A stretch of DNA of 64,000 nucleotides, taken from the NCBI RefSeq assembly GCF_003319095.1, contig NZ_QOHI01000003.1, positions 62,001 to 126,000 on the forward strand, given 5' to 3'. The stretch comes from Blastococcus sp. TBT05-19 (GTDB lineage: Bacteria; Actinomycetota; Actinomycetes; Mycobacteriales; Geodermatophilaceae). Of the stretch, positions 1 to 8,328 are shown one piece after another. Position numbers and translations under genes: made by a program. The notes under the pieces are model-generated. The model made no database searches. It was not told the DNA's origin and saw only the letters and a program-made list of their open reading frames with translations. Within the stretch, counting starts at the first letter, position 1. The number at the start of each line of letters is the position of its first letter.

Positions 1-754
1 GGAGCTGGCCATCGCGGCCGGGTCGCACCTCGGGGAGGACGGGCACCGGGAGACCGCGGCCGGGATCCTGGAGGCAGCCGGGCTCGGCCCCGAGGCGCTG
101 GGCTGCCCGCCCGCGCTGCCCTCGCACGAGGCGACGAAGGCCGCCTGGCTGGCCTCCGGCCGCGCGCCGGAGCGGCTGGCCATGAACTGCTCGGGCAAGC
201 ACGCGGCGATGCTCGCCGCCTGCGTGGCCGCCGGCTGGCCCACCGAGGGCTACCTGTCGCGCGAGCACCCGCTGCAGCAGGCGATCGAGGCGCGGCTGGC
301 CGAGGCGGCGGGCGAGCCGGTGACGGCGGTCGTCGTCGACGGCTGCGGGGCGCCCCAGCACGCGCTCTCGGTGACCGGTCTGGCGCGGGGCGTGCTCTCG
401 CTGGTGCAGGCGGCCGAGGGATCGCGGGAGCGTGCGGTCGCCGACGCCATGCGGGCCAATCCCTGGTTCGTGGCCGGCACGGGTCGCGAGGACACCGACC
501 TGATGCGCGCCGTACCCGGCCTGCTGGTCAAGGGCGGCGCCGACGGCGTGCACGTGGCCGCGCTGCCGGGCGCCGGCGCGGTGGCGCTGAAGCTGGACGA
601 CGGCGGCGACCGCGGCCGCACACCCGCCCTCACCGCCGGGCTCCGGCGGCTCGGCGTCCCGGCCGAGGTGCTTGCTCCCTGGGCGCGCACGCCGGTGTCC
701 GGTGGCGACGGCGTGGTCGGCGACGTCCGCGAATCCGCGGATCTAAACGCCTGA
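1..754 (+). CDS. L-asparaginase II family protein (5' truncated by window edge)
   Basis: The reading frame is open from base 2 to a TGA at 752-754. It encodes the C-terminal ~250 residues of an asparaginase of the Pfam Asparaginase_II type, which hydrolyses L-asparagine to aspartate and ammonia, probably in the cytoplasm. The visible signatures are GSHLGEDGH near the left edge and MNCSGKHAAML around base 182, matching the SHxGE and NCSGKH blocks of this family. The true start lies outside the window; the ATG at 182 is inside a conserved block and is not the start. The gene ends 87 nt before the next promoter, with no clear T-tailed terminator. Confidence 0.85.
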   Translation, partial: ELAIAAGSHLGEDGHRETAAGILEAAGLGPEALGCPPALPSHEATKAAWLASGRAPERLAMNCSGKHAAMLAACVAAGWPTEGYLSREHPLQQAIEARLAEAAGEPVTAVVVDGCGAPQHALSVTGLARGVLSLVQAAEGSRERAVADAMRANPWFVAGTGREDTDLMRAVPGLLVKGGADGVHVAALPGAGAVALKLDDGGDRGRTPALTAGLRRLGVPAEVLAPWARTPVSGGDGVVGDVRESADLNA

Positions 755-789
755 TGTGCCTTTTCCGGTGTGAGGGTCTTCACGCCGGT

Positions 790-821
790 GTGCTAGCTCC
801 TCCGCTTGCAGCTGCTAGCAC
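790..821. promoter_or_regulatory. Duplicated TGCTAGC motif / inverted repeat over the regulator's promoter
   Basis: GTGCTAGC (790-797) and GCTAGCAC (814-821) form an 8-bp inverted repeat around the -35 box. Because GCTAGC is self-palindromic, TGCTAGC also occurs as a direct repeat at 791 and 813, exactly 22 bp (two helical turns) apart. This looks like a paired operator, perhaps for autoregulation by the adjacent XRE regulator. A role as terminator for the asparaginase gene is the alternative. Confidence 0.45.
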
Positions 822-841
822 CCGGGGCTAACGTCGTATGC
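806..841 (+). promoter_or_regulatory. Predicted promoter of the XRE regulator (leaderless)
   Basis: TTGCAG (806-811) and TAACGT (829-834) are separated by exactly 17 bp, a good housekeeping-sigma promoter. The predicted transcription start falls at about 841-842, on the GTG start codon, so the mRNA should be leaderless. Confidence 0.65.
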
Positions 842-1306
842 GTGCAGACCCCCGGTGACTTCGTCCGCGAGCAGGTGACGACGGTCCGCGACACGGTGGA
901 CCGGGTCGCAGGCAGCGTGGCGGGGACGGTCGCGGAGGCGCCCAGCGTCTCGGCGGTCAGCTCGTCGGTGGGTGACTTCATCCGCGAGCAGCGCAGCGCT
1001 GCCCGGGTGTCGCTGCGCGAACTGGCCCGCAGCGCGGGGGTCAGCAACCCGTACCTGTCCCAGGTGGAGCGGGGTCTCCGGAAGCCGTCAGCGGAGATCC
1101 TCGCCTCGATCGCCCGGGGCCTGAAGATCTCGGCCGAGTCGCTCTACGAGCAGGCAGGGATCCTCGACCGGCGCTCCGGGAACCCGGACACCGTGGCGGC
1201 GATCCGCTCGGACGACGCGCTGTCCGAACGGCACAAGGCCGTGCTGCTCGAGCTCTACGAGACCTACGTCCGGGAGCACCGGGCCACGTCGCCGGCCGCC
1301 GGCTGA
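842..1306 (+). CDS. XRE-family helix-turn-helix transcriptional regulator
   Basis: The protein is 154 residues from the GTG at 842. The N-terminal ~50 residues are a helical linker. An XRE/Cro-type HTH follows (SLRELARSAGVSNPYLSQVE, about residues 60-80), then a C-terminal region ending in LLELYETYVREH that may dimerise. The start was chosen because a 17-bp-spaced promoter places transcription at this codon; the upstream in-frame ATG at 806 lies inside the -35 box. It precedes an HbhA-like gene and a DUF2516 gene, the same order as Rv0474-Rv0475-Rv0476 of M. tuberculosis (from memory). It probably regulates that pair and itself. Confidence 0.85.
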   Translation: MQTPGDFVREQVTTVRDTVDRVAGSVAGTVAEAPSVSAVSSSVGDFIREQRSAARVSLRELARSAGVSNPYLSQVERGLRKPSAEILASIARGLKISAESLYEQAGILDRRSGNPDTVAAIRSDDALSERHKAVLLELYETYVREHRATSPAAG

Positions 1307-1336
1307 ACCCCCACCCCTCACACCCAAGGAGTCGAC

Positions 1337-2119
1337 ATGACCCCCACCCAGACCGTGAAGCAGTACAGCGAGCTCGCCGTGGCGCAGGGCCGCACCCTCG
1401 CCGAGCAGGCCAAGACCCCCCTCCTGGCCGTCGTCGGCGCCGGTGACCTCGCCGTGGAGCGTGCCCGCACCGTGCTCGCCTCGTTCCGCTCGCAGGCCGA
1501 GGCGCTGCCCGGCGAGGCGCAGGTCCAGGCCGACCTCGCGGTGAAGGAGGCCCGCACCCGGGCCACCGAGGCCGCCGGCACCGCCCGCACCACCGCGCAG
1601 CAGCTGGCCACCGCCGTCCGTCCGGAGGCGCTGCGCAGCACCGTCACCGGCCTGGTCGAGGTGGCCCGCTCGCAGGCCGCCACCACCGTCGAGACGCTGG
1701 CCGAGCGCGGCGCCGAGGTCGTCGAGGAGCTGCGTCGTCAGCCCGCCGTCCGTCGCGTGATCCGTCGCGCCGAGGCCGCCGTCGACACCGTCGAGGACAC
1801 CCTCGAGGAGGCTCTCGAGGAGACCGCCGAGGCCGTGACCGAGGCTTCCAACGAGGTCACCTCGATCGTCCAGAAGACGTCGGGCAAGGTCGCCAAGGCC
1901 GCGCACAAGGCCGAGGAGACGGTGCACGAGACCGCCGAGCAGACCAAGGCCACGGTGGCCGAGGTCGCCGAGGAGGAGCCCGCCCCCAAGGCCAAGGCGA
2001 CCCCGAAGAAGAACAGCGCCGCCGCCGCCAAGAAGGCCCCGGCCACCTCGGCCCGCGTGACCCGCGCCCGCACCGCCCGCCGGAGCGACCCGACCGCCGT
2101 GCCGGCCAAGAAGAACTGA
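1337..2119 (+). CDS. Heparin-binding haemagglutinin (HbhA)-like coiled-coil protein
   Basis: This 260-residue protein is almost wholly alpha-helical and rich in Ala, Glu, Thr and Arg. Residues ~1-180 read as long amphipathic coiled coils. The last ~75 residues are Lys/Ala/Pro-rich (KAKATPKK, AAAAKKAPAT, ending PAKKN), like the Lys-rich tail that binds glycosaminoglycans in mycobacterial HbhA. An AAGGAG ribosome binding site lies at 1326-1331, 5 nt before the ATG. No signal peptide is visible. In a likely soil organism the role is more plausibly cell-surface or lipid-body organisation or DNA/polyanion binding than host adhesion; that is inference. Confidence 0.75.
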   Translation: MTPTQTVKQYSELAVAQGRTLAEQAKTPLLAVVGAGDLAVERARTVLASFRSQAEALPGEAQVQADLAVKEARTRATEAAGTARTTAQQLATAVRPEALRSTVTGLVEVARSQAATTVETLAERGAEVVEELRRQPAVRRVIRRAEAAVDTVEDTLEEALEETAEAVTEASNEVTSIVQKTSGKVAKAAHKAEETVHETAEQTKATVAEVAEEEPAPKAKATPKKNSAAAAKKAPATSARVTRARTARRSDPTAVPAKKN

Positions 2120-2137
2120 CCTACCAGGTCCCGTGAC

Positions 2138-2174
2138 CAGGGCCCCGGAGCTGCTACGGCGCTCCGGGGCCCTG
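2138..2174 (+). terminator. Strong hairpin terminator after the HbhA-like gene
   Basis: CAGGGCCCCGGAGC (2138-2151) and its exact reverse complement GCTCCGGGGCCCTG (2161-2174) form a 14-bp perfect stem with a 9-nt loop. There is no U-tract, which is common for actinobacterial terminators. Confidence 0.7.
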
Positions 2175-2247
2175 TCGCGTCCGGGGCCGGCCCCGGCCCT
2201 CCGCGGCAGCGCCTGGACCGGGGCGCTCCCGCGAGTAGCCTTGCTCC

Positions 2248-2532
2248 ATGGCCGAGTTCGACTGGTTGCTGCTCACCGCCCTGACGTGGGGCGCTCTGGC
2301 GCTGACCGTCTGGGCCTTCGTGGACGCGCTGACCCGGCCGGCGAACGCGTTCGTCGCCACCGGGAAGCTGACCAAGCCCGGCTGGATGGGGATCGCCGCG
2401 CTCGCGGCCTTCATCATCTGGCAGTTCGGCCTGGTCAGCTTCCTCGGTCTGCCGGCGGTCATCGCCGCCGTCGTCTACCTGGTCGACGTGCGCCCCGCGG
2501 TGCGCGGCCTGCCCCGCGGCAACAGCTGGTGA
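2248..2532 (+). CDS. DUF2516 family small membrane protein
   Basis: This 94-residue protein has three hydrophobic helices: residues ~5-25 (LLLTALTWGALALTVWAFVD), ~45-62 and ~63-80. It ends in a short basic tail. Length and pattern match the DUF2516 family, and its position after an HbhA-like gene matches Rv0476. The function of the family is unknown. CCTTGCTCC before the ATG is a weak ribosome-binding context; TAGCCT at 2237-2242 lies 5 nt before the ATG, so the message may be leaderless. Confidence 0.8.
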   Translation: MAEFDWLLLTALTWGALALTVWAFVDALTRPANAFVATGKLTKPGWMGIAALAAFIIWQFGLVSFLGLPAVIAAVVYLVDVRPAVRGLPRGNSW

Positions 2533-2544
2533 CCGACCGCCGGC

Positions 2545-2739
2545 TCAGCCGGCGGGCATGAGCAGCCACAGCAGCGCGTAGGCCACGATCTGCGGCCCGG
2601 GCAGCACGCACGAGATCACGAAGGCCAGGCGGAGTCCGCCGACGGACAGCCCGAACTGGCGGGCGAGGCCGGAGCAGACACCTCCGAGGACCTTGTTGCT
2701 CGTGTCGCGGCGCAGCCCTCGCGGTGCAGGTGTCGTCAT
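2545..2739 (-). CDS. PspC domain small membrane protein
   Basis: From the ATG at 2739 this is 64 residues. GLRRDTSNKVLGGVCSGLAR is the diagnostic PspC N-terminal motif (RxxxxkviaGVcaGLA), followed by a long hydrophobic helix (LRLAFVISCVLPGPQIVAYALLWLLMP). PspC proteins are inner-membrane sensors of envelope stress. On the minus strand TAGGGT (2752-2747) lies 7 nt before the ATG, so transcription probably starts at this codon. An in-frame GTG at 2748 overlaps that -10 box and is less likely. It shares the strand with the two downstream-coordinate SAM enzymes. Confidence 0.85.
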   Translation of the reverse strand: MTTPAPRGLRRDTSNKVLGGVCSGLARQFGLSVGGLRLAFVISCVLPGPQIVAYALLWLLMPAG

Positions 2740-2772
2740 CCTCCCCACCCTACGGACGGCGGCGAGGCCCGG

Positions 2773-3612
2773 TCACCGGCCGAACACGCCCTCCGGCGGC
2801 TCGGGGGAGGGCTGCGCGTCGGCGTCGACCACCGGCGCGGCCTTCCCGACGAACCGGTCGAGGTCCGCGCCCTCCACCACGCGCGAGGGCATGGGGTCCC
2901 GCGCGCAGGCCCGGGTGAGCGCGGCGATCGGCAGCTCTCCGTCGGAGGCGACGGCGACGAGGTTGCCGAACCGGCGACCGCGCATGGTCCCCGGCTCGGC
3001 CAGCAGGCAGACGTGCGCGAACGCGGTGCGCAGCGTGGCCACCTGGGAACGCGCAAAGCGCAGCGGCGGGCCGTCGGCGACGTTGGCCGCGTGGACACCG
3101 CCCGGCCGCAGCACCCGGGCGACCTCGGCGGCGAACTCGACGGTGGTCAGGTGCGCGGGGGTGCGCGCACCGGCGAAGACGTCGGTGACGACGACGTCGG
3201 CGCTGCCGGGGTGCATCGTCCCGAGCGCCTCGCGGGCGTCGGCGGCGCGCACCCGGATGCGGGCGCCGCGGGGGAGCGGCAGGTGCTCGCGGACCAGGTC
3301 GGTCAGCGGCTGGTCGATCTCCACCGCCCGCTGCCGGGATCCCGGCCGGGTGACGGCGACGTAGCGGGGGAGCGTGAGCGCGCCGCCGCCCAGGTGCACG
3401 ACGTCGAGCGGGACCCCCGGCTCCGCTGCCAGGTCGAGCACGTGACCCATGCGGCGGACGTACTCGAACTCCAGGTGCGCCGGGTCGTCGAGGTCCACGT
3501 GCGACTGCGGGGTGCCGTCGAGCATCAGCACCCAGGCACCGTCGCGGTCGGCGTCACCCAGCAGCTCGGCGGTGCCACCGGCCACCGGGGTCGGTCCGGG
3601 CGGGATCCGCAT
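2773..3612 (-). CDS. Spermidine synthase-like SAM-dependent protein
   Basis: The protein has 279 residues and a Rossmann SAM-binding core: VVHLGGGALTLPRY (motif I, ~res 70-83), VEIDQPL (acidic residue of motif II) and DVVVTDVFAGARTP (motif IV region). This is the pattern of the spermine/spermidine synthase superfamily. The N-terminus (WVLMLDGTPQSHVDLDDPAHLEFEYVRRM) resembles the beta-hairpin that precedes the fold in aminopropyltransferases. Whether it makes polyamine or methylates another substrate cannot be told from sequence. It starts only 4 nt after the stop of the upstream methyltransferase gene, so the two are co-transcribed. Confidence 0.75.
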   Translation of the reverse strand: MRIPPGPTPVAGGTAELLGDADRDGAWVLMLDGTPQSHVDLDDPAHLEFEYVRRMGHVLDLAAEPGVPLDVVHLGGGALTLPRYVAVTRPGSRQRAVEIDQPLTDLVREHLPLPRGARIRVRAADAREALGTMHPGSADVVVTDVFAGARTPAHLTTVEFAAEVARVLRPGGVHAANVADGPPLRFARSQVATLRTAFAHVCLLAEPGTMRGRRFGNLVAVASDGELPIAALTRACARDPMPSRVVEGADLDRFVGKAAPVVDADAQPSPEPPEGVFGR

Positions 3613-3616
3613 CGGC

Positions 3617-4480
3617 TCAGGTCGGGGCGACGGCCGACCAGCGCACCGTCACCTCGCCGTGGCGCCAGCGCCGGCTCGACCCCACCAGCGGCCAGCCCTG
3701 CTCGCCGAGCGCCTCGACGGCGGCGACCCAGCGCTGGCGGGGTCCGAACGTCGACATCCCCGCCGCCGCGGCCCAGCAGGCGTCGAAGGCGCGCAGGAAC
3801 TCGTGCACCGGCTGGCCCGGGACGTTGTGGTGGATCAGCGCCTTGGGCAGGCGCTCGGCGAGGTCCGACGGCGTCCCGATGTCCGACACCCGCGCCGCGA
3901 GCGTCAGGGTGAGCGGTCCGCCGGCGTCGAGCGCGACCCAGGCCGACCGGCGACCCCACTCGTCGCAGGTGCCCTCCACGATCAGCCCGCCGGGGGCCAG
4001 GGCGTCGCGCATCGTGTCCCACGCCCGGGCGGCAGACTCCTCGTCGTACTGCCGGAGCACGTTGAACGCGCGGACGAGCACCGGCTGGAGGCCGGCGAGC
4101 TCGAACCCGCCCAGTCGGAAGTCCACCCGCGGCGGATCGCGGTCGGCGGCCACCGCCGTCACCCGCTCCGGGTCGATCTCCAGCCCGACGACCTCCAGGC
4201 CGTCCACCTCGGGCCCCAGCCGGTCGACGAGCTCCAGGGTGGTCACCGCGGACGAGCCGTAGCCGAGGTCCACCACCAGCGGCCGGGCGGAGTCGCGCAG
4301 CCGCGGCACCTGGGTGGCGACCAGCCAGCGGTCGACCCGGCGCAGCCGGTTGGCGTTGGTGGTGCCGCGGGTGGGCAGGCCCAGCGCGCGGGCGCGGCCG
4401 GCGGCCAGGCGGGGGGCGCGACGCTGCGGCTGCGGGGACAGCGAGGCCCGCCGCTTGTGCTCGTTGCCCGCCTCGCTCAC
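3617..4480 (-). CDS. Class I SAM-dependent methyltransferase-like protein
   Basis: This 287-residue protein has a basic N-terminal region (~res 1-60, Arg-rich) and then LVVDLGYGSSAVTTLELVDRL (motif I), VVGLEIDPERV (motif II) and LAPGGLIVEGTCDEWG (post-II). It is a Rossmann methyltransferase with unknown substrate. The start is a GTG at 4480. On the minus strand TACCCT (4494-4489) lies 8 nt before it, suggesting leaderless transcription divergent from murB; only 34 bp separate the two start codons. Confidence 0.7.
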   Translation of the reverse strand: MSEAGNEHKRRASLSPQPQRRAPRLAAGRARALGLPTRGTTNANRLRRVDRWLVATQVPRLRDSARPLVVDLGYGSSAVTTLELVDRLGPEVDGLEVVGLEIDPERVTAVAADRDPPRVDFRLGGFELAGLQPVLVRAFNVLRQYDEESAARAWDTMRDALAPGGLIVEGTCDEWGRRSAWVALDAGGPLTLTLAARVSDIGTPSDLAERLPKALIHHNVPGQPVHEFLRAFDACWAAAAGMSTFGPRQRWVAAVEALGEQGWPLVGSSRRWRHGEVTVRWSAVAPT

Positions 4481-4514
4481 CGGTGCAGAGGGTAGTCCCG
4501 GCTACCGTCGTGTC
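4481..4514. promoter_or_regulatory. Divergent overlapping -10 boxes between methyltransferase and murB
   Basis: On the plus strand TACCGT (4503-4508) is 6 nt before the murB GTG at 4515. On the minus strand TACCCT (4494-4489) is 8 nt before the GTG at 4480. Both starts look leaderless and the two promoters must face each other within 34 bp, so their polymerases should compete. I do not see convincing -35 boxes. Confidence 0.5.
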
Positions 4515-5522
4515 GTGCAGGTGCGATCCGACGTCCGGCTGGCGGAGCTCACGACCCTCGCCGTCGGCGGTCCTGCCGAGCGGCTGATCGAGGTGGAGAG
4601 CGCCGCGGAGCTGGTGGGCGCCGTCCGGGACGCCGACGAGGCCGGCCGTCCGCTGCTGCTCATCGGCGGGGGCTCCAACCTGATCGCGCCCGACGAGGGC
4701 TGGCCCGGTGACGTCGTCGCCGTCCGGTCCCGGGGCATCGAGCGCTCCGGGGACCGGCTGACCGTCCAGGCCGGTGAGGACTGGGACTCCCTCGTCGCGC
4801 ACACCGTCGCGGACCGGCTGGCCGGCATGGAGGCCCTGTCGGGCATCCCCGGCTCCACGGGCGCGACGCCGGTGCAGAACGTCGGCGCCTACGGCCAGGA
4901 GGTCGCGCAGACGATCACCGCCGTGCGCGTGTACGACCGGTCCGAGAAGGCCGAGCGCACGCTGACGCCGGACGAGTGCGGGTTCGCCTACCGCGACAGC
5001 CGGCTCAAGCGGGAGCCCGGCCGGTTCGTCGTCCTCGAGGTGGAGTTCGAGCTGGAGCCGGGCGAGCTGTCCGCGCCGGTCGGCTACGCGGAGCTGGCGC
5101 GCACGCTCGGCGTCGAGATCGGCGAGCGTGCGCCGCTGGCCGACGTGCGCGAGGCCGTGCTCGGCCTGCGCCGCGGCAAGGGCATGGTCTGGGACCCCGC
5201 TGATCCGGACTCGCGCAGCGCCGGGTCGTTCTTCACCAACCCGATCGTGCCGGTCGAGCGCGCGGTCGAGGGCTGCCCGAGCTGGCCGGCCGGCGAGGGG
5301 CTGGTCAAGCTCAGCGCCGCCTGGCTCGTGCAGCACTCCGGCTTCGGCCGCGGCACGCGGGACGGCCGGGTCGGCACGTCGTCGCGGCACAGCCTCGCGC
5401 TGACCACCGAGGACGGCGCGACCGCCGCCGAGCTGCTCGCCTTCGCCGACCGGATCATCGCGACCGCGCAGGAGAAGTTCGGCGTCACCCTGGAACGCGA
5501 GCCCACCGCCGTCCGGCCCTAG
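4515..5522 (+). CDS. murB: UDP-N-acetylmuramate dehydrogenase MurB
   Basis: MurB reduces UDP-GlcNAc-enolpyruvate to UDP-MurNAc with NADPH and FAD, the second committed step of peptidoglycan synthesis, in the cytoplasm. Family signatures are TTLAVGGPAE near the N-terminus, LLIGGGSNL (FAD binding), SGIPGSTGATPVQNVGAYGQE, the FAYRDSRLK substrate loop and SAGSFFTNP carrying the catalytic serine. The length of 335 residues and this arrangement fit a type I MurB. The GTG at 4515 was chosen because a -10 box lies 6 nt upstream; the frame stays open further upstream but with no start context. The MurB position matches Rv0482. Confidence 0.95.
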   Translation: MQVRSDVRLAELTTLAVGGPAERLIEVESAAELVGAVRDADEAGRPLLLIGGGSNLIAPDEGWPGDVVAVRSRGIERSGDRLTVQAGEDWDSLVAHTVADRLAGMEALSGIPGSTGATPVQNVGAYGQEVAQTITAVRVYDRSEKAERTLTPDECGFAYRDSRLKREPGRFVVLEVEFELEPGELSAPVGYAELARTLGVEIGERAPLADVREAVLGLRRGKGMVWDPADPDSRSAGSFFTNPIVPVERAVEGCPSWPAGEGLVKLSAAWLVQHSGFGRGTRDGRVGTSSRHSLALTTEDGATAAELLAFADRIIATAQEKFGVTLEREPTAVRP

Positions 5523-5530
5523 AACCGCCG

Positions 5531-5588
5531 CGAGATCTGCACACTCGGGGTCTTCGAGCGCGTGAAAGCCCCGAGTGTGCAGATCTCG
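5531..5588. terminator. 20-bp perfect stem palindrome between convergent genes
   Basis: CGAGATCTGCACACTCGGGG (5531-5550) and its exact reverse complement (5569-5588) flank an 18-nt loop. It sits between the converging murB and SDR genes (stop codons at 5522 and 5595), filling the gap, so a bidirectional terminator is the simplest role. The stem is far longer and more AT-mixed than a usual terminator and may be a copy of a dispersed palindromic element. Confidence 0.6.
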
Positions 5589-5594
5589 GGGAGG

Positions 5595-6389
5595 TCAGCT
5601 CTCCCGGTGCACCTTGTGCTGGGCGGCCTGGGCGCGGGGGCGGACCACCATGAGGTCGACGTTCACGTGGTGCGGGCGGGTGAGCGCCCATGCGATGCAG
5701 TCGGCGACGTCGTCGGCCACCAGCGGCTCGCGCACACCGCGGTAGACGGCGTCGGCCTTGTCCTGCGACCCCAGCCGGTTCAGCGAGAACTCCTCGGTGT
5801 GCACCATGCCGGGCGCGACCTCGATGACCCGCACGGGCTCGCCCACCATCTCCAGCCGCAGCGCCCCGACCAGGGCGTGCACGCCGTGCTTGGCCGCTGT
5901 GTACGAGCTGCCGTTCTCGTAGGTGACCAGACCCGCGGTCGAGCTGACGAACAGCACGTCACCGGCCCCGGAGGCCCGCAGCGCGGGCAGCAGCGCCTTC
6001 GTCAGCCGCACCGTGCCGAGCACGTTCACGTCGTACGTCCGCGCCCACGCGTCCAGGTCTGCTGCGGCCACCGGGTTCGCGTCGAACGCGCCACCGGCGT
6101 TGTTGACCAGCACGTCCACCCGCTCCAGGGAGGCGGCGAACGCGTCGACGGAGGCCTGGTCGGTGATGTCCAGCGCCACGGCTCGGCCCCCGATCGCCGC
6201 GGCCAGCTCCTCGAGCCGGTCGACCCGGCGGGCGGCGACGACGACGTCGAACCCCTCGGCCGCCAGACGGGTGGCGGTCGCGGCCCCGATGCCGCTGGAG
6301 GCGCCGGTGACGACGGCGGTGCGACCGTGCCCGGGCAGGGCGCGGTCCTCGGACTGGGGGGTCTCGGCAGGGTCGGGCATGCGGGCCAT
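5595..6389 (-). CDS. Short-chain dehydrogenase/reductase (SDR)
   Basis: This is a classical SDR of 264 residues. TAVVTGASSGIGAATA is the TGxxxGxG cofactor loop, VLVNNAGG is the NNAG motif, VSSTAGL carries the catalytic serine and YTAAKHG is the YxxxK pair. The acidic residue after beta-2 is replaced by AARRVDR, which suggests NADP(H). The substrate is unknown. An ATG at 6380 is an alternative start with a GAGG 9 nt upstream. The location before mshA matches the SDR Rv0484c. The gene converges on murB. Confidence 0.85.
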   Translation of the reverse strand: MARMPDPAETPQSEDRALPGHGRTAVVTGASSGIGAATATRLAAEGFDVVVAARRVDRLEELAAAIGGRAVALDITDQASVDAFAASLERVDVLVNNAGGAFDANPVAAADLDAWARTYDVNVLGTVRLTKALLPALRASGAGDVLFVSSTAGLVTYENGSSYTAAKHGVHALVGALRLEMVGEPVRVIEVAPGMVHTEEFSLNRLGSQDKADAVYRGVREPLVADDVADCIAWALTRPHHVNVDLMVVRPRAQAAQHKVHRES

Positions 6390-6466
6390 CCTCGCGCTGT
6401 TGCAGGATGGAGACGAGACAGGGGTGCGCCGGACGCACCGGAACAGCGCAGAGCGGGAGGTCGTAG

Positions 6467-7807
6467 GTGCCCGCTCACCGCACCCCCGGTACGGGCCTGC
6501 CCGCCCGGGTGGCGACGCTGTCGGTGCACACCAGCCCGCTCGACCAGCCGGGCGCGGGCGACGCCGGTGGCATGAACGTCTACATCGTCGAGGTCTCCCG
6601 ACGGCTGGCCGCCCGCGGCATCGCCGTCGACGTGTTCACCCGCGCCACCTCCAGCGACCTGCCGCCCGTGGTCGAGATGAGCCCGGGCGTGACCGTCCGC
6701 CACGTCAGCGCCGGTCCCTTCGAGGGCCTGGGCAAGGAGGAGCTCCCCGCCCAGCTGTGCGCCTTCACCGCGGCGGTGCTCCGCGAGGAGGCCCAGCACG
6801 AGCCGGGCTACTACGGCGTCGTGCACTCGCACTACTGGCTCTCGGGCCAGGTCGGCTGGCTGGCGCGCGACCGCTGGAGCGTGCCGCTGATCCACACCGC
6901 GCACACCCTCGCCAAGGTCAAGAACGAGGCGCTCGCCGCCGGTGACCGCCCCGAGCCGCGCTCGCGCGTGATCGGCGAGGAGCAGGTGGTCGCCGAGGCC
7001 GACCGGCTCATCGCCAACACCGACGAGGAGGCCCGCCAGCTGGTGCGCCTCTACGGCGCCGACCCGGCGCGCACGCTCGTCGTCCCGCCCGGCGTCGACC
7101 TCGACCGGTTCGCCCCCGGCAGCCGGGCGGCGGCGCGACGCGCGGTCGGGATGCCCGAGGACGCCGTCGCGCTGCTCTTCGTGGGTCGCATCCAGCCGCT
7201 CAAGGCGCCCGACGTCCTGCTGCACACCGCCGCCCGGATGCTCGCCGACGACCCGGCGCTGCGGTCCCGGCTCCAGGTGCACGTCGTCGGTGCCCCCAGC
7301 GGCAGCGGCCTGGACGCCCCGCGCCAGCTCGAGAAGCTGGCCGCGGGCCTCGGCATCGGCGACGTCGTCCGCTTCCACCCGCCGCAGCCGCCGGAGCGGC
7401 TGGCGCACTTCTACCGGGCTGCCGACGTGACCGTGGTGCCCAGCCACAACGAGTCCTTCGGGCTGGTGGCCCTGGAGTCGCAGGCCTGCGGCACCCCGGT
7501 GGTCGCCGCCGCCGTGGGCGGGCTGCCGACGGCGGTCCGCGACGGCGTCTCCGGCGTCCTGGTCCCCGGGCACGACCCGGCCGACTACGCGGTCGCGGTC
7601 CGGTCGGTGCTCGCCCGCCGGGAGCTGCTGGCCGCCGGCGCCCGCCGGCACGCCGGCCGGTTCTCCTGGGAGCGCACCGTCGACGCCCTGGTCGAGGCCT
7701 ACGCCTCCGCGGCCGCCGACATGGCCGCGGCGCCGCCGCGGCGGGCCCGCGAGCGCCGGACCGGGGGCCCGCTGCGCGCCCTGCCGGGCCTGGAGGTGGC
7801 CCGGTGA
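6467..7807 (+). CDS. mshA: D-inositol-3-phosphate glycosyltransferase MshA
   Basis: MshA transfers GlcNAc from UDP-GlcNAc to 1-L-myo-inositol-1-phosphate, the first step of mycothiol synthesis. The 446-residue protein has the GT-B fold of GT4 enzymes. The N-terminal [19 protein letters not shown] loop contacts donor and acceptor; [10 protein letters not shown] and [11 protein letters not shown] follow; VVPPGVD and [12 protein letters not shown] open the second domain; [23 protein letters not shown] is the EX7E nucleotide-sugar motif. The start is GTG 6467. It overlaps the next gene by 4 nt. The later mycothiol genes mshB, mshC and mshD are not in the window. Confidence 0.95.
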   Translation: MPAHRTPGTGLPARVATLSVHTSPLDQPGAGDAGGMNVYIVEVSRRLAARGIAVDVFTRATSSDLPPVVEMSPGVTVRHVSAGPFEGLGKEELPAQLCAFTAAVLREEAQHEPGYYGVVHSHYWLSGQVGWLARDRWSVPLIHTAHTLAKVKNEALAAGDRPEPRSRVIGEEQVVAEADRLIANTDEEARQLVRLYGADPARTLVVPPGVDLDRFAPGSRAAARRAVGMPEDAVALLFVGRIQPLKAPDVLLHTAARMLADDPALRSRLQVHVVGAPSGSGLDAPRQLEKLAAGLGIGDVVRFHPPQPPERLAHFYRAADVTVVPSHNESFGLVALESQACGTPVVAAAVGGLPTAVRDGVSGVLVPGHDPADYAVAVRSVLARRELLAAGARRHAGRFSWERTVDALVEAYASAAADMAAAPPRRARERRTGGPLRALPGLEVAR

Positions 7808-8328
7808 GCCGCTCGGTCGAGGAGCTCGACGCGGTCATCGACCAGACGCTGCGCGACAGCGAGCTGGTGCACGACCACCCGAGCCCGGGCACCTGGCTGG
7901 TCGACCTGCCCGGCACCAAGAAGCTCAAGACGGTCTGCGGGCTGATCGTGGGGGAGCACTCGCTGCGGGTGGAGGCCTTCGTCTGCCGCCAGCCCGACGA
8001 GAACCGCGAGCAGCTGTGGACCTACCTGCTGCAGCACAACGCGCGCATGTACGGCGTCTCGTACTCGATCGACTCGGTGGGCGACGTCTACCTGACCGGC
8101 CGGCTGCCGCACGCCGCGGTCACACCCGAGGAGCTCGACCGGCTCCTCGGTGCGGTGCTCAGCTACGCCGACGACCACTTCAACGCGATGCTGGAGATCG
8201 GCTTCGGCACCTCGATCCGCCGCGAGTGGGACTGGCGGGTGAAGCGCGGGGAGTCGTTGCGCAACCTCGAGGCGTTCGCCGCCTTCGCCGACCCCGCCCG
8301 CCGCACCGACCGCACCGGCGAGGGATGA
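7804..8328 (+). CDS. YbjN domain-containing protein
   Basis: The protein has 174 residues with the YbjN fold signature ([31 protein letters not shown], then [27 protein letters not shown]), related to type III secretion chaperone-like folds. In actinobacteria it regularly follows mshA (as Rv0487 does). Its function is unknown; stress-response roles are reported for other YbjN proteins. GTGA overlap with mshA and ATGA overlap with the downstream transporter indicate translational coupling of all three genes. Confidence 0.85.
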   Translation: MSRSVEELDAVIDQTLRDSELVHDHPSPGTWLVDLPGTKKLKTVCGLIVGEHSLRVEAFVCRQPDENREQLWTYLLQHNARMYGVSYSIDSVGDVYLTGRLPHAAVTPEELDRLLGAVLSYADDHFNAMLEIGFGTSIRREWDWRVKRGESLRNLEAFAAFADPARRTDRTGEG

